From the NCBI GenBank assembly GCA_022766385.1, contig JALEPJ010000005.1, forward strand, positions 1 to 64,000: 64,000 nucleotides of DNA, given 5' to 3'. The notes below the pieces were generated by a model, which was not told the DNA's origin, searched no databases, and worked only from the letters and a program-made list of their open reading frames with translations. Source of the DNA: Rikenellaceae bacterium (GTDB taxonomy: Bacteria; Bacteroidota; Bacteroidia; Bacteroidales; UBA932). This document shows positions 50,144 to 60,277 of the stretch, piece after piece. Made by a program: the position numbers and the translations under genes. Positions within the stretch are counted from its first letter, which is position 1; every line of letters starts with the position of its first letter.

Positions 50144-52255
50144 ATGAGCGGGAAAGAAGAGAAAAAAGGAAGCAGGGACAGAATAGGCAAGATTCTGTAC
50201 ATCTTCTATATCCTTGCGCTTATCGGGGCCTTGGCCGTGGTAGGCAAGCTCATCTATACCCAGTGGTTTTTCAAGCCCGATCCAACTCTCACCAAGATAT
50301 TGACACCGGCGGTAACCAAATCCATCACCAAGCCCGAGCGCGGAGCCATACTCGCCAGGGACGGACGCGCACTTGCCATCTCCTTCACCACCTACACCAT
50401 TGCAATGGACCCAAGCGTGATGAAGGATGTATTCGCAGCTGACAAAGAAAAAGGGAAGGAAAGGGAGAAAGCCTGGTTGCAAGAAGCCAGAGCTCTCTCG
50501 GAAGGTCTTGCCCGGATATTCCCGGAAAAGAGCTCCGGAGAATACTACGAGATGATACGCAAGGACCGCGAAGCCGGCAAACGCTATCGCGCTATTGGAC
50601 AGCCTGTCAGCTATGAAACCCTCCAGGAAATCAAAGCCCTGCCACTCTTCAACCAGGGCCAGTACAAGGGAGGTCTGATCGTGACTCAGAAGGATGTAAG
50701 GCAATATCCATACGGCAGCCTCGCGAGACGTACCATAGGTTTCGTCAGGGACAATACCGACGCGAGCTCCAACAACTACATCGGCCTTGAAGGCAAATAC
50801 AACCACCGCCTCCACGGTCAGCTCGGATATCAGTATATGAAGACCACCGACGGCAGAAACAAGATAAAGAGCTATGACAGCCTTTCCGTAAAAGCCGTTG
50901 ACGGTGAGGATATCAGAACCACGCTGGACGTTGATTTTCAGGATCTTGCAGACAAGTCTCTAAGAGCGCAGATAGACACAAACCGAAAAATAGAAGGCGG
51001 ATGCGCCATTGTAATGGAGGTCAAAACCGGAGCCATAAGGGCAATGGTCAATCTGAAGCGCAATCCTGAGAGCGGCAATATGGAGGAATCCATGAACTAC
51101 GCTATAGGCCGCGCAGGAGAGCCGGGTTCGATTTTCAAGGCCACAACCATTATGACTGCAATAGAGGACGGCTATCTGACATCCCTTGACGAGAAGATAC
51201 CGACCAATCACGGAGATATAGCAGGCTTGCCTCACGATGCCCACATCAGCGATTGGGAGAGGGAGCATAACACTAAGGAAATCAGCGTACTCGACGGATT
51301 GAAGATGTCGTCGAACTATGTGTTTGCATATTTGGCAATACACAACTATGCAGACAAGCCGCAGGATTTCATTGACAAGCTCTATATGTACAAGCTCGGT
51401 GAGGCCTTCGACTTCGATCTGGACGGAATGGCGACACCGGTGCTACCTAATCCCAAGACTGCCGGCTGGAGCTTGAAGAGCCTCGGCACCACCGCCTACG
51501 GCTATTCTGTCGCTGAGACACCGCTGCACATCCTTACCTTCTACAATGCCATTGCCAACGGTGGAAAAATGATGAAACCTTATCTGGTGGAATCCATTGA
51601 GAAGGACGGTATGGTCACCGAAAAGCTAGGACCGAGCATATTGAACGCATCGATATGCAAAAAGGCGACAGCCGACACCATTACCCGTGGTCTTAAGGCC
51701 GTTGTTGGAGAGGGTACGGCAAAACGCCTGAAAAATACAAAAACAATAGTGGCAGGAAAGACGGGAACCGCCCGCATCGTCCTCGATAACTCCGACTCCC
51801 CTACCCACGCCGGCAGATACCAGGACGAGAGGGGCAGAAAGAAGAATCAGGCCACTTTCGTAGGCTTCTTCCCTGCAGACCAGCCAAAATATTCCCTTAT
51901 CGTGGTGGTTTACTCCATTCTGGACTCGGAGAGCTTCTATGGAGGCACACTTCCGGCATTGGCGGCAAGGGGTATAGTGGACGGAATCTGGGCCATCGAG
52001 CCGGAATGGAGGGAAGAGCTGCAGGCCAATGGAAAGCTAGCTGCAGTTGATTTCAAATTGCCCGAAATCGAGTGCAAGGATGATAATTGCGTTTTGCCTG
52101 AGCTCAAGGGCCTGGGACTGAACGATGTTCTCTACCTCCTCGAGGATGCAGGCCTTGAGTGTGAATACTCAGGAGTGGGGCACGTGGCAGGCCAAAGCCC
52201 GAAAGCCGGAACAAAAGTGAAAAAAGGAAGCAAAATTAAGATAACATTGAAATGA
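50144..52255 (+). CDS. ftsI: Penicillin-binding protein 3 / division transpeptidase with PASTA domain
   Basis: FtsI crosslinks septal peptidoglycan. From the ATG at 50144 the protein has 703 residues; a TTG two codons upstream was rejected. It shows one membrane segment (about 15-37), a dimerisation domain, and the transpeptidase motifs SxxK in GEPGSIFKATTIM, SxN in MSSNYVF and KTG in AGKTGTAR. A PASTA domain covers about the last 50 residues (LPELKGLGLNDVLYLLED). PASTA domains bind muropeptides or beta-lactams; they are common on FtsI of this phylum. The stop overlaps the murE start. Confidence 0.96.
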   Translation: MSGKEEKKGSRDRIGKILYIFYILALIGALAVVGKLIYTQWFFKPDPTLTKILTPAVTKSITKPERGAILARDGRALAISFTTYTIAMDPSVMKDVFAADKEKGKEREKAWLQEARALSEGLARIFPEKSSGEYYEMIRKDREAGKRYRAIGQPVSYETLQEIKALPLFNQGQYKGGLIVTQKDVRQYPYGSLARRTIGFVRDNTDASSNNYIGLEGKYNHRLHGQLGYQYMKTTDGRNKIKSYDSLSVKAVDGEDIRTTLDVDFQDLADKSLRAQIDTNRKIEGGCAIVMEVKTGAIRAMVNLKRNPESGNMEESMNYAIGRAGEPGSIFKATTIMTAIEDGYLTSLDEKIPTNHGDIAGLPHDAHISDWEREHNTKEISVLDGLKMSSNYVFAYLAIHNYADKPQDFIDKLYMYKLGEAFDFDLDGMATPVLPNPKTAGWSLKSLGTTAYGYSVAETPLHILTFYNAIANGGKMMKPYLVESIEKDGMVTEKLGPSILNASICKKATADTITRGLKAVVGEGTAKRLKNTKTIVAGKTGTARIVLDNSDSPTHAGRYQDERGRKKNQATFVGFFPADQPKYSLIVVVYSILDSESFYGGTLPALAARGIVDGIWAIEPEWREELQANGKLAAVDFKLPEIECKDDNCVLPELKGLGLNDVLYLLEDAGLECEYSGVGHVAGQSPKAGTKVKKGSKIKITLK

Positions 52256-53658
52256 TGAGACTCGAAGATATCATCAAAGGAACGGGAGCAAGCATCTCCT
52301 TCGGAGAAGCGGGAACCGAAATCAGCGCGATTTGCAGCGATTCAAGAAAGGCAGCCCCGGGGTCACTCTTCATTGCCGTCAAGGGATGCAGCATTGACGG
52401 GCACGATTTCATCGATGCAGCCCTGAAGGCAGGTGCAGCCGCTGTTGTCTCAGCGGACAGGAAGGCTCTTGCCCTCTGTGCAGCAAACTTTTACGGACAT
52501 CCATCCGAGAAGCTGAAGCTGGTGGGAATCACCGGTACCAATGGCAAGACGACCACCGTGACCCTCCTCTACCGTCTCTTTATGGGACTGGGCTACAATT
52601 GCGGATTGCTCTCGACCATTGCCAATTATGTGGGCACGAAGTGCAGCGAGACTGCGAATACTACCGCCGATCCTATCACCATCAACTCGCTGATGAGCGA
52701 AATGGTGGAGGCGGGCTGCGAATATTGCTTCATGGAAGTGAGCTCCATCGGCGTGGAGCAGGAGAGGATTGCAGGCCTGAAATTCGCCTGCGGCATATTC
52801 TCGAACCTTACCCACGATCACCTCGACTACCACCGAAGCTTCGCTGAGTACCTCAGATGCAAGAAACTCTTCTTCGACAATCTGCCTGCTGACTCCATTG
52901 CCATAACCAACATCGATGACAGGAACGGAAGCGTGATGGTGCAGAATACGGCTGCCAAGGTCGTGACTTATTCCTGCCGAGGCATTGCCGACCACACTTG
53001 CCGGATAATGGAGGAGAGTTTCGAGGGTATGATGCTGAAAATCGACGGCACGGAGGTCTGGACGAGGCTCATCGGCCAGCATAACGCGTACAACCTGCTC
53101 GCCATCTATTGCGCAGCCATCGCTGTCGGGGCCGGCCGCGAAGAGGCCTTGCTCGCACTGAGCAAGCTTGAATCAGCACCGGGACGACTGGAGAACCTTC
53201 GCGGTCCGCGCGGAATCTCGGCCATTATCGACTACGCCCACACTCCTGACGCAATGATAAATGTCCTCAAGACTCTGCGCGAAATCGCTCCCGAGAAGCA
53301 GCTCATCTGCCTCTTCGGCTGCGGCGGTGACAGGGACAGGACAAAGAGGCCTGAAATGGCCAAAGTGGCTGAGGATTACTCTGATAGAATCTTCGTCACC
53401 TCGGACAACAGCCGCACAGAAAATACTGAAAACATACTCGCGGATATACGCACAGGATTCAGTCCTGAAGGCCTCGCGAAGGCCATCTTCATCGCTGACA
53501 GGAAAGAAGCCATACGTGCGGCAATAATGACAGCTCCGGACGGCGCGACCGTGCTTCTCGCAGGCAAGGGTCACGAGACCTACCAAATTATCGGAAAGGA
53601 AAAGAGACATTTCGACGAGAAGGAAATCGTCACGGAGATATTCGAATCAATGAACTAA
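52252..53658 (+). CDS. murE: UDP-MurNAc-tripeptide synthetase (meso-DAP type)
   Basis: MurE adds the third stem residue. The 468-residue protein has the ATP loop GITGTNGKTTTV, the middle-domain NLTHDHLDYH, and the C-terminal substrate motif. Meso-DAP enzymes normally have DNPR there; this one has DNSR (residues 385-388). The Asp, Asn and Arg that read the DAP side chain are kept, so meso-DAP is still likely. Start and ftsI stop overlap by four bases (ATGATGA). Confidence 0.95.
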   Translation: MMRLEDIIKGTGASISFGEAGTEISAICSDSRKAAPGSLFIAVKGCSIDGHDFIDAALKAGAAAVVSADRKALALCAANFYGHPSEKLKLVGITGTNGKTTTVTLLYRLFMGLGYNCGLLSTIANYVGTKCSETANTTADPITINSLMSEMVEAGCEYCFMEVSSIGVEQERIAGLKFACGIFSNLTHDHLDYHRSFAEYLRCKKLFFDNLPADSIAITNIDDRNGSVMVQNTAAKVVTYSCRGIADHTCRIMEESFEGMMLKIDGTEVWTRLIGQHNAYNLLAIYCAAIAVGAGREEALLALSKLESAPGRLENLRGPRGISAIIDYAHTPDAMINVLKTLREIAPEKQLICLFGCGGDRDRTKRPEMAKVAEDYSDRIFVTSDNSRTENTENILADIRTGFSPEGLAKAIFIADRKEAIRAAIMTAPDGATVLLAGKGHETYQIIGKEKRHFDEKEIVTEIFESMN

Positions 53659-53673
53659 AAACTTGAACCTTAG

Positions 53674-54972
53674 ATGCTGTACCACATCGCACAAGCCCTC
53701 AGGGACTGTGACATACCTGGAATTGGACTCTTCAACTACCTGTCATTCAGAGCAATGCTGGCGAGCGTAATCAGTATGCTCATCTCTTTTCTGGCAGGCG
53801 GACGCATCATACGCTGGCTGCAGAAGAAACAGATAGGTGAAGAAATCAGGAATCTCGGACTCGAGGGACAGATGAAAAAAACCGGAACCCCTACTATGGG
53901 TGGAGTGTTCATCATTCTATCCTTGGTAGTCACTGCCCTGCTCGTTTGCGACCTGACCAATATATACACCCAATTATTGCTGCTTACCACCCTTTGGTGC
54001 GGGGCAATTGGATTTACGGACGATTATATCAAGGTCTTCAAGCACAACAAGGAGGGTATGAGCGAGCACAGCAAGCTCTTCCTCCAGATAGGTTTGGGTT
54101 TCATTATCGGACTTACAGTATGCTTCAGCGACAGAATCGTAGTGCGCGAAGACATTGAGACTATCAATGACAGTTCCATCGTAACCGAAAGCAAGAAGGA
54201 CCTCAACGTTAATTCGGAGAGGCTCGTGACCAACGGCCATCACAGCGAATACGTGGTCAAGAGCACAAAGACCACCATTCCTTTCGTCAAGGACCACGAA
54301 TTTGACTACAAATCCTTCTCTCCTTTCAAGGGAAAGTGGGGCTGGTACTGCAAATGGGCTGTCTATGTGCTGATGATAGTCATCGTTATCACGGCCTGTT
54401 CAAACGGAACCAATCTCACGGACGGACTCGACGGCCTGTCCGCGGGCTCTTCGGCCATAGTGGGAGTAGTAATAGGCATACTGGCCTGGTTAGGTGGCAA
54501 TGCCTTGAATTCTGAATATCTGAACATTATGTATATCCCGGGAAGCGGTGAAATCGCAATTTTTATGGCGGCCTTTGTAGGCTCGCTCATCGGCTTCCTC
54601 TGGTACAATTCATATCCGGCACAGGTATTTATGGGCGATACGGGCAGCCTGACTATAGGTGGCATCATCGGAGTCAGCGCCATACTCATCAGAAAGGAAT
54701 TGCTTCTTCCCATACTCTGTGGCATCTTCCTGGTGGAAAGCCTGTCCGTCATCATTCAGAGATTCTATTTCAAATACACCAAAAGGAAGTACGGACAGGG
54801 ACGCAGGGTATTCAAAATGGCACCTCTGCATCATCACTTCCAGAAGGTGAATATTGATGCAGTCATCCAGACTCCTGCCAGGGAAATCCCTGAGGCCAAG
54901 ATAGTCACAAGGTTCTGGATAGTGGGATTGATATTGGCGGTAGCCACATTGGCACTTCTGAAAATCAGATAG
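53674..54972 (+). CDS. mraY: Phospho-MurNAc-pentapeptide transferase
   Basis: MraY makes lipid I on undecaprenyl phosphate. The 432-residue protein has ten or so membrane segments and the active-site stretches TPTMGG, FTDDYIKV, NGTNLTDGLDGL, FMGDTGSL and MAPLHHHF. It exceeds the usual 320-360 residues because of a hydrophilic insertion at about 150-225 (TINDSSIVTESKKD and on), as seen in other Bacteroidota. It lies 15 bases after murE. Confidence 0.96.
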   Translation: MLYHIAQALRDCDIPGIGLFNYLSFRAMLASVISMLISFLAGGRIIRWLQKKQIGEEIRNLGLEGQMKKTGTPTMGGVFIILSLVVTALLVCDLTNIYTQLLLLTTLWCGAIGFTDDYIKVFKHNKEGMSEHSKLFLQIGLGFIIGLTVCFSDRIVVREDIETINDSSIVTESKKDLNVNSERLVTNGHHSEYVVKSTKTTIPFVKDHEFDYKSFSPFKGKWGWYCKWAVYVLMIVIVITACSNGTNLTDGLDGLSAGSSAIVGVVIGILAWLGGNALNSEYLNIMYIPGSGEIAIFMAAFVGSLIGFLWYNSYPAQVFMGDTGSLTIGGIIGVSAILIRKELLLPILCGIFLVESLSVIIQRFYFKYTKRKYGQGRRVFKMAPLHHHFQKVNIDAVIQTPAREIPEAKIVTRFWIVGLILAVATLALLKIR

Positions 54973-55007
54973 TCGAGATAAAAGGAACAGAATAGAAAAC
55001 ACGATAT

Positions 55008-56348
55008 ATGTCAAGATTAGTAGTACTTGGTGGAGCTGAGAGCGGAGTCGGAGCAGCCGTTCTCGCCAAGGTAAAGGGTTATGATGTATTCCTTTCAGAC
55101 AAGGGGAAGATTGCTGACCATTACATCGATATGCTGAAGCAGTGGGACATTCCTTTCGAGGAAGGACAACACAGCGAGTCCCTCATTCTCAATGCAGATG
55201 AGGTAGTAAAGAGTCCGGGCATCCCTAACGCTGCCCCTATGGTGCAGAAACTGATGACCCAGGGTGTACCTATTATCTCCGAAATTGAATTCGCCGGCAG
55301 ATACGACTCGGCAAAGAAAATCTGTATCACAGGTTCGAACGGAAAGACCACAACCACCTCGCTGATATACTATCTGCTTCAGAATGCCGGCCTCAACGTC
55401 GGCCTCGGAGGCAATATCGGCAAGAGCTACGCCTATCAGGTAGCGACAGAGAAATATGACTATTACGTACTGGAAATCAGCAGTTTCCAGCTTGACAACG
55501 CCTACGATTTCCGCCCGGACATCGCGATAATCACCAATATCACTCCCGACCATCTTGACAGATACAACTACAATATGGAGGAATATGTGAAGGCCAAGTT
55601 CCGCATCACCAGGAATCTGCGTCCCGAAGACTGCTTCATCTTCGACTCGGACGATGCCATCACCATTGACCACCTCAGCAAGATCATCCTGCAGGCCAAG
55701 ATGCTACCTTTCACCCAGGAAAGCAAAGTCGAGCAGGGCGCTTATATTGAGGACGACAGGATTATCGTGAAATATGAAGAATCTGAAAGCGAAATCTATC
55801 TCAAGGAACTCGCTCTCGGAGGAAAGCACAATGTATATAACTCAATGGCCGCAGCCCTTGCAGCCAAGGCTGTGGATATCGATGACGAGACCATACGCAA
55901 GAGTCTCGCCAGCTTCGAACCAATCGAGCACAGGCTTGAGCCGGTGTTGAGCATCAAGGACGTGCTCTACATCAATGATTCCAAAGCCACCAACGTGGAT
56001 TCAGCCTGGTACGCTCTCGAATGCCAGACCAAGCCTGTCGTATGGATAGTCGGAGGCAAGGACAAGGGCAATGATTACTCTGTACTCAATGAACTCGTCA
56101 GGACCAAGGTCAAGGCTATAGTATGCCTCGGCCTTGACAACACCAAGATTCACGCAGCTTTTGAGGAAATGATTGGGTCTGAGAACATTGTAGACACTCA
56201 TTCGGCAGAAGATGCAGTCAAGGCTGCAAGCCGTTTCGCCAGCCCTGGAGACGTGGTGCTCCTGAGCCCTTGCTGCGCCAGCTTCGACCTCTTCACCTGC
56301 TATGAAGACAGAGGCGAGCAGTTCAAGCACGCTGTAAGAAACCTTTAG
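55008..56348 (+). CDS. murD: UDP-MurNAc-alanine--D-glutamate ligase
   Basis: MurD adds D-Glu, the product of MurI encoded at 907. The 446-residue protein has the N-terminal nucleotide-sugar fold (LVVLGGAESGVGAAVLA), ATP loop ITGSNGKTTTTSL, NITPDHLDRYN, and C-terminal NDSKATNVDSAWYAL and LLSPCCASFDLF. All are standard. It follows mraY by 35 bases and precedes ftsW by 14. Confidence 0.97.
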   Translation: MSRLVVLGGAESGVGAAVLAKVKGYDVFLSDKGKIADHYIDMLKQWDIPFEEGQHSESLILNADEVVKSPGIPNAAPMVQKLMTQGVPIISEIEFAGRYDSAKKICITGSNGKTTTTSLIYYLLQNAGLNVGLGGNIGKSYAYQVATEKYDYYVLEISSFQLDNAYDFRPDIAIITNITPDHLDRYNYNMEEYVKAKFRITRNLRPEDCFIFDSDDAITIDHLSKIILQAKMLPFTQESKVEQGAYIEDDRIIVKYEESESEIYLKELALGGKHNVYNSMAAALAAKAVDIDDETIRKSLASFEPIEHRLEPVLSIKDVLYINDSKATNVDSAWYALECQTKPVVWIVGGKDKGNDYSVLNELVRTKVKAIVCLGLDNTKIHAAFEEMIGSENIVDTHSAEDAVKAASRFASPGDVVLLSPCCASFDLFTCYEDRGEQFKHAVRNL

Positions 56349-56362
56349 GAAACTGAAATACA

Positions 56363-57754
56363 ATGGCCAAGAGCAGGATATGGAACTTCTTTGACGGTTT
56401 GAAGGGTGACAAAGTCATCTGGATAATCACACTGACCCTCATACTCATATCGGGGGTCTGCATATTTTCGTCCACATCCTTAGAAAAAGAAGTGCTCAAC
56501 GGAAGCAAGACCCGCATAGATATGGTTCTGGATCTGATGAAGACCATATGTTTGGGTATTGTCGCCCTGCTAATCTGCTATAACTGTTTCAATACCAAGG
56601 CATACCGCATAATCTCCCAGTTCTGCTATGCCGCTTCCATCATACTGCTTCTCTTTCTGGTCTTCCACCTCAAGATAGGACCGGTAAGGGCCAGCTCCAT
56701 CAACGGGGCCTGGCGAACCATAAGCGTCGGAGGACTTCAGATCCACGTTTACGAGATAGTAAAGGTGGCAATGGTGATGTATCTGGCATGGGCGGTGGAT
56801 GAGATAAAGAAGGGAAGTTTCTTTCTGGCCAAAAGACTCAGCAAGCTGAAGCATCTCAACTGGCTGAAAAGTGAATTCGCCCAGAAAGCGATATACATCT
56901 ATTTCCCTATGCTCAGTATAGTGCTGCTGATCGCGATGGGCAGCGGTTCGAGTGCGGTATTCATTGGAATGATAATGTTTGCTACCGTCCTTATCGGAGG
57001 TCTGAGCATCAAGGAGCTCATATTTCCAGGCTTTGCCCTCGTGGGAATCGTTACCGCATTGGTACTCATAAACAAGTCGATGGACGGGAGCTTGCTGGAG
57101 AATACCCGACTCAACACCTGGGTCAGCAGACTTCAGGGCGGTGAAAACTGGGAAAAGATAGTGAAGGAAGCGAAGCCGAACTCCATAGAGTGGCAGACTG
57201 CCCTCGACAAGATCAGACAGCCGTACAGCGCGAAGATTGCCATAAAGCAAGGAGGAATATTCGGCAAGGGCCCCGGACAGAGCACCCAGAGGTACATAGT
57301 GCCCGTGATGTACGAGGATTATATGTACAGCTTCATTGTGGAGGAGTATGGTCTCTTTGGCGGAATAGTGGTGCTGATACTCTACATCAGCCTCCTTGCG
57401 AGAGGATCGGTAATAGTTAGAAACTGCAAGGACAGTTACGGCAAGATTTTGGTTGCAGGACTGGTATTGATGATAAGCAGCCAGGCTATGCTGCATATGA
57501 TGGTCAATGCCGACGTCATACCTCTTACTGGTCAGACTCTGCCGCTGATCAGTTACGGAACCTCGTCCTTCCTTATGTTCTGCATAGCTTTCGGTATAGT
57601 GCTCTCCGTCAGCCGGGATGCAGAAAAGAAGATAGCCGGAGAAACCAGGAAAGCCCTGCCGCTGACTATGCACAGAGAAGGCGTACAAGGCGAGCTGGAC
57701 GCATTGGACGATTTCGAGTCAGGTGCGGACAATGAAGATGAGATAGAAGAATAA
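56363..57754 (+). CDS. ftsW: FtsW septal peptidoglycan glycosyltransferase (SEDS)
   Basis: FtsW polymerises lipid II at the septum with FtsI. The 463-residue SEDS protein has about ten membrane segments, INGAWRTISVGGLQIHVYEIVKVAMV, the long extracytoplasmic loop with GGIFGKGPGQSTQRY, EEYGLFGGIVVL and PLTGQTLPLISYGTSSFL. A charged C-terminal tail of about 55 residues (acidic at the end) is longer than in Escherichia coli FtsW. Gene order and motifs favour FtsW over RodA. Confidence 0.95.
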   Translation: MAKSRIWNFFDGLKGDKVIWIITLTLILISGVCIFSSTSLEKEVLNGSKTRIDMVLDLMKTICLGIVALLICYNCFNTKAYRIISQFCYAASIILLLFLVFHLKIGPVRASSINGAWRTISVGGLQIHVYEIVKVAMVMYLAWAVDEIKKGSFFLAKRLSKLKHLNWLKSEFAQKAIYIYFPMLSIVLLIAMGSGSSAVFIGMIMFATVLIGGLSIKELIFPGFALVGIVTALVLINKSMDGSLLENTRLNTWVSRLQGGENWEKIVKEAKPNSIEWQTALDKIRQPYSAKIAIKQGGIFGKGPGQSTQRYIVPVMYEDYMYSFIVEEYGLFGGIVVLILYISLLARGSVIVRNCKDSYGKILVAGLVLMISSQAMLHMMVNADVIPLTGQTLPLISYGTSSFLMFCIAFGIVLSVSRDAEKKIAGETRKALPLTMHREGVQGELDALDDFESGADNEDEIEE

Positions 57755-57767
57755 AGCAGGTAAGTAT

Positions 57768-58919
57768 ATGGAATACAGACCATTGAGAGTAATAATCAGC
57801 GGTGGTGGTACGGGAGGTCATATCTTTCCGGCCGTTTCGATTGCATCCAAGCTCAAGGAGCTCAATCCTCAAACGGAGATACTCTTCGTCGGGGCCGAAG
57901 GCAAGATGGAGATGGAAAAAGTGCCTGCTGCAGGTTTTGATATTGTAGGTTTGCCGGTTGTGGGTATTCAGAGGCAACTCAAGCTGAAGAACATCGTCAA
58001 CGACCTGAAGGTTCCTTTCAAGGTGCTTCAAAGCCTCAGAAAGGCGGGAAAGGTGATAGATGGCTTCAAGCCTGACATTGCCATAGGTGTTGGCGGCTAT
58101 GCAAGCGCTCCCCTGCTCTGGAAAGCCTGTTCGAAGAAGATACCGGCCCTCATTCAGGAGCAGAACGGCTTCGCGGGACTGACCAACAAGATATTGTCAA
58201 AGAAGGCAGGAAGCATCTGCGTCGCCTATGAAGGGATGGAGAGATTCTTCCCTGCGGAGAAAATCGTCTTCACCGGCAACCCTATACGCAAGGAGATAGT
58301 CCCTGCCACGCCGGAAATGATTGCAGAGGGTAATGACTTCTACGGTCTCGACCCGATGAAGAAGCATATTCTGATAGTCGGAGGAAGCCTTGGAAGCCGC
58401 TGCCTGAACGAAGCGATGAAGAAATGGATAAGGGAAGGCTGCGCAGGAGGAGAGAATGTCCAGATTTTGTGGCAATGCGGCAAATACTACAAGCCTGAGA
58501 TTGACGCATTTATGGAAAATGCCCGTGAAAAGGCTCCTTTGGCCGACATTCATCACTCCGATTTCATTAAGAGGATGGATTTGGCCTATGCCATCGCTGA
58601 TGTTGTGATTTCCCGCTCGGGGGCAAGTTCGATTTCCGAGCTTTGCGCAGCCGGAAAAGCGGCAATCTTCGTACCTTCGCCAAATGTTGCGGAAGACCAC
58701 CAGACTCACAATGCCATGGCCTTGGTAAGGAAGGATGCAGCCATTCTGGTCAAGGACGCCGAGGCTTCCGAGAAACTGATGGGCACCGCTCTCGAGCTTG
58801 TTCGCGATGAGGCGAGACTGGCCCGTTTGGGAAAGAACGCCGGGAAACTGGCGAAAACTGACGCAGCTATGGACATTGCCAAGGAAGTGTACAGGCTGCT
58901 TGATAAAAAGGAGAAATAG
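57768..58919 (+). CDS. murG: Lipid II synthase (GlcNAc transferase) MurG
   Basis: MurG adds GlcNAc to lipid I at the cytoplasmic face. The 383-residue GT28 protein has RVIISGGGTGGHIFPAVSIA, GVGGYASAPLL, LIQEQNGFAGLTNK and the donor-site SRSGASSISELCAAGKAAIFVPSP. It starts 13 bases after ftsW and is followed by murC at once. Confidence 0.97.
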   Translation: MEYRPLRVIISGGGTGGHIFPAVSIASKLKELNPQTEILFVGAEGKMEMEKVPAAGFDIVGLPVVGIQRQLKLKNIVNDLKVPFKVLQSLRKAGKVIDGFKPDIAIGVGGYASAPLLWKACSKKIPALIQEQNGFAGLTNKILSKKAGSICVAYEGMERFFPAEKIVFTGNPIRKEIVPATPEMIAEGNDFYGLDPMKKHILIVGGSLGSRCLNEAMKKWIREGCAGGENVQILWQCGKYYKPEIDAFMENAREKAPLADIHHSDFIKRMDLAYAIADVVISRSGASSISELCAAGKAAIFVPSPNVAEDHQTHNAMALVRKDAAILVKDAEASEKLMGTALELVRDEARLARLGKNAGKLAKTDAAMDIAKEVYRLLDKKEK

Positions 58920-58921
58920 TG

Positions 58922-60277
58922 ATGGCTGAGTACAAGCACATTTATTTCATAGGCATTGGCGGCATAGGAATGAGCGCCATTGCCAGATATTACAAATTCA
59001 AAGGCTATGAGGTGTCAGGCTACGACAAGACTCCTTCGGAGCTCACAGCCAGACTCGAGGCCGAGGGCATAGTCATTCATTATGAGGACAATACGGACTT
59101 TATCCCGAAGGATGTGGAGCAGACCCTGGTCATTTATACCCCTGCCATTCCTGCCGATATGGGAGAGTTCGTCTATGTGCAGGAACACGGGTATCGCGTA
59201 ATCAAGCGTTCGAAGGTGCTTGGAGAAATCAGCAGGGGACAGAAATGCCTTGCGGTAGCGGGAACACACGGCAAGACCACCACCAGTACCCTCACCGCCC
59301 ATATCATCACGGAAAGCGGCGAAGGCTGCACAGCCTTCCTGGGAGGTATTTCCAAGAATTACGGAACCAATCTCCTGATGAGCCACAATCCCTGTGTAGT
59401 GGCGGAAGCGGACGAATTTGACCGTTCATTCCACCAGCTCTACCCGAGCATTGCGGTGATTACCGCAATGGACGCCGACCATCTGGACATTTATGGTGAC
59501 CTTGAGCACGTTCATGAGGCCTTTCGAATCTTCGCATCGCAGGTGTCGGATATACTCATTGTCAAGAAAGGCCTGCCTATTGGAGCCGGAGATACCAGAG
59601 CGAAAATATTGACCTATCATTATGAGGACAGGGACGCTGACTTTCACGCTGAGAACATCAGGCTAGACAGCCTGGGGCACTACAGTTTTGATCTGGTTCA
59701 TCCTGAAGGAGTCATACGCGACATCACTCCGGGAGCCTTGGGATGGGTGAACATAGAGAACAGTGTTGCCGCGGCGGCGGTCTGCCTTGGCTATGGCATT
59801 GCGCCGGAGGCGATAAAAAAGGCAATAGGAAGCTTTTCGGGAGTGCAACGAAGAATGGACGTGCATGTCAACAGGCCGGGACTGACCTACATTGACGATT
59901 ATGCACATCACCCTCAGGAACTTGCTACCGCCATCTCATCCATCAGGGGCATATTCCCGGGCAGGAGGATTACGGCAATATTCCAGCCTCACCTCTATAC
60001 GAGAACAAGAGATTTGGCAGCAGAGTTCGCACAGGCTCTGAGTGCCGTTGACAAGCTGATATTGCTCGACATTTATCCGGCGCGCGAACTTCCTATCGAG
60101 GGTGTGAGCTCAGAAATCATCTTCAAGGATGTCACTGCAGCGGAAAAACTGCTTATTAGGAAAGAAGAGCTGATGTCCGTCCTGGAGAAAGAGGATATAG
60201 ATGTGCTCGTAAGTTTCGGGGCGGGCAATATCGACCGCTACATCGCTCCGATAACAGAAATGCTTGAAAAGAGATGA
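58922..60277 (+). CDS. murC: UDP-MurNAc--L-alanine ligase
   Basis: MurC starts the stem peptide by adding L-Ala. From the ATG at 58922 the protein has 451 residues; a GTG directly before, overlapping the murG stop, is possible. It has FIGIGGIGMSAIARYY, AGTHGKTTTSTLTAH, AEADEFDRSFHQLYP and YIDDYAHHPQEL, typical of MurC rather than the recycling ligase Mpl. Start and ftsQ overlap as ATGA at the other end. Confidence 0.96.
   Translation: MAEYKHIYFIGIGGIGMSAIARYYKFKGYEVSGYDKTPSELTARLEAEGIVIHYEDNTDFIPKDVEQTLVIYTPAIPADMGEFVYVQEHGYRVIKRSKVLGEISRGQKCLAVAGTHGKTTTSTLTAHIITESGEGCTAFLGGISKNYGTNLLMSHNPCVVAEADEFDRSFHQLYPSIAVITAMDADHLDIYGDLEHVHEAFRIFASQVSDILIVKKGLPIGAGDTRAKILTYHYEDRDADFHAENIRLDSLGHYSFDLVHPEGVIRDITPGALGWVNIENSVAAAAVCLGYGIAPEAIKKAIGSFSGVQRRMDVHVNRPGLTYIDDYAHHPQELATAISSIRGIFPGRRITAIFQPHLYTRTRDLAAEFAQALSAVDKLILLDIYPARELPIEGVSSEIIFKDVTAAEKLLIRKEELMSVLEKEDIDVLVSFGAGNIDRYIAPITEMLEKR

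Noticed and set aside
49892..50815. 307-codon open frame opposite ftsL and ftsI
   Set aside because: Crosses two real genes on the other strand and has no family features.
56570..57688. 372-codon open frame opposite ftsW
   Set aside because: Shadow of ftsW codon use; rich in His/Tyr without any domain pattern.
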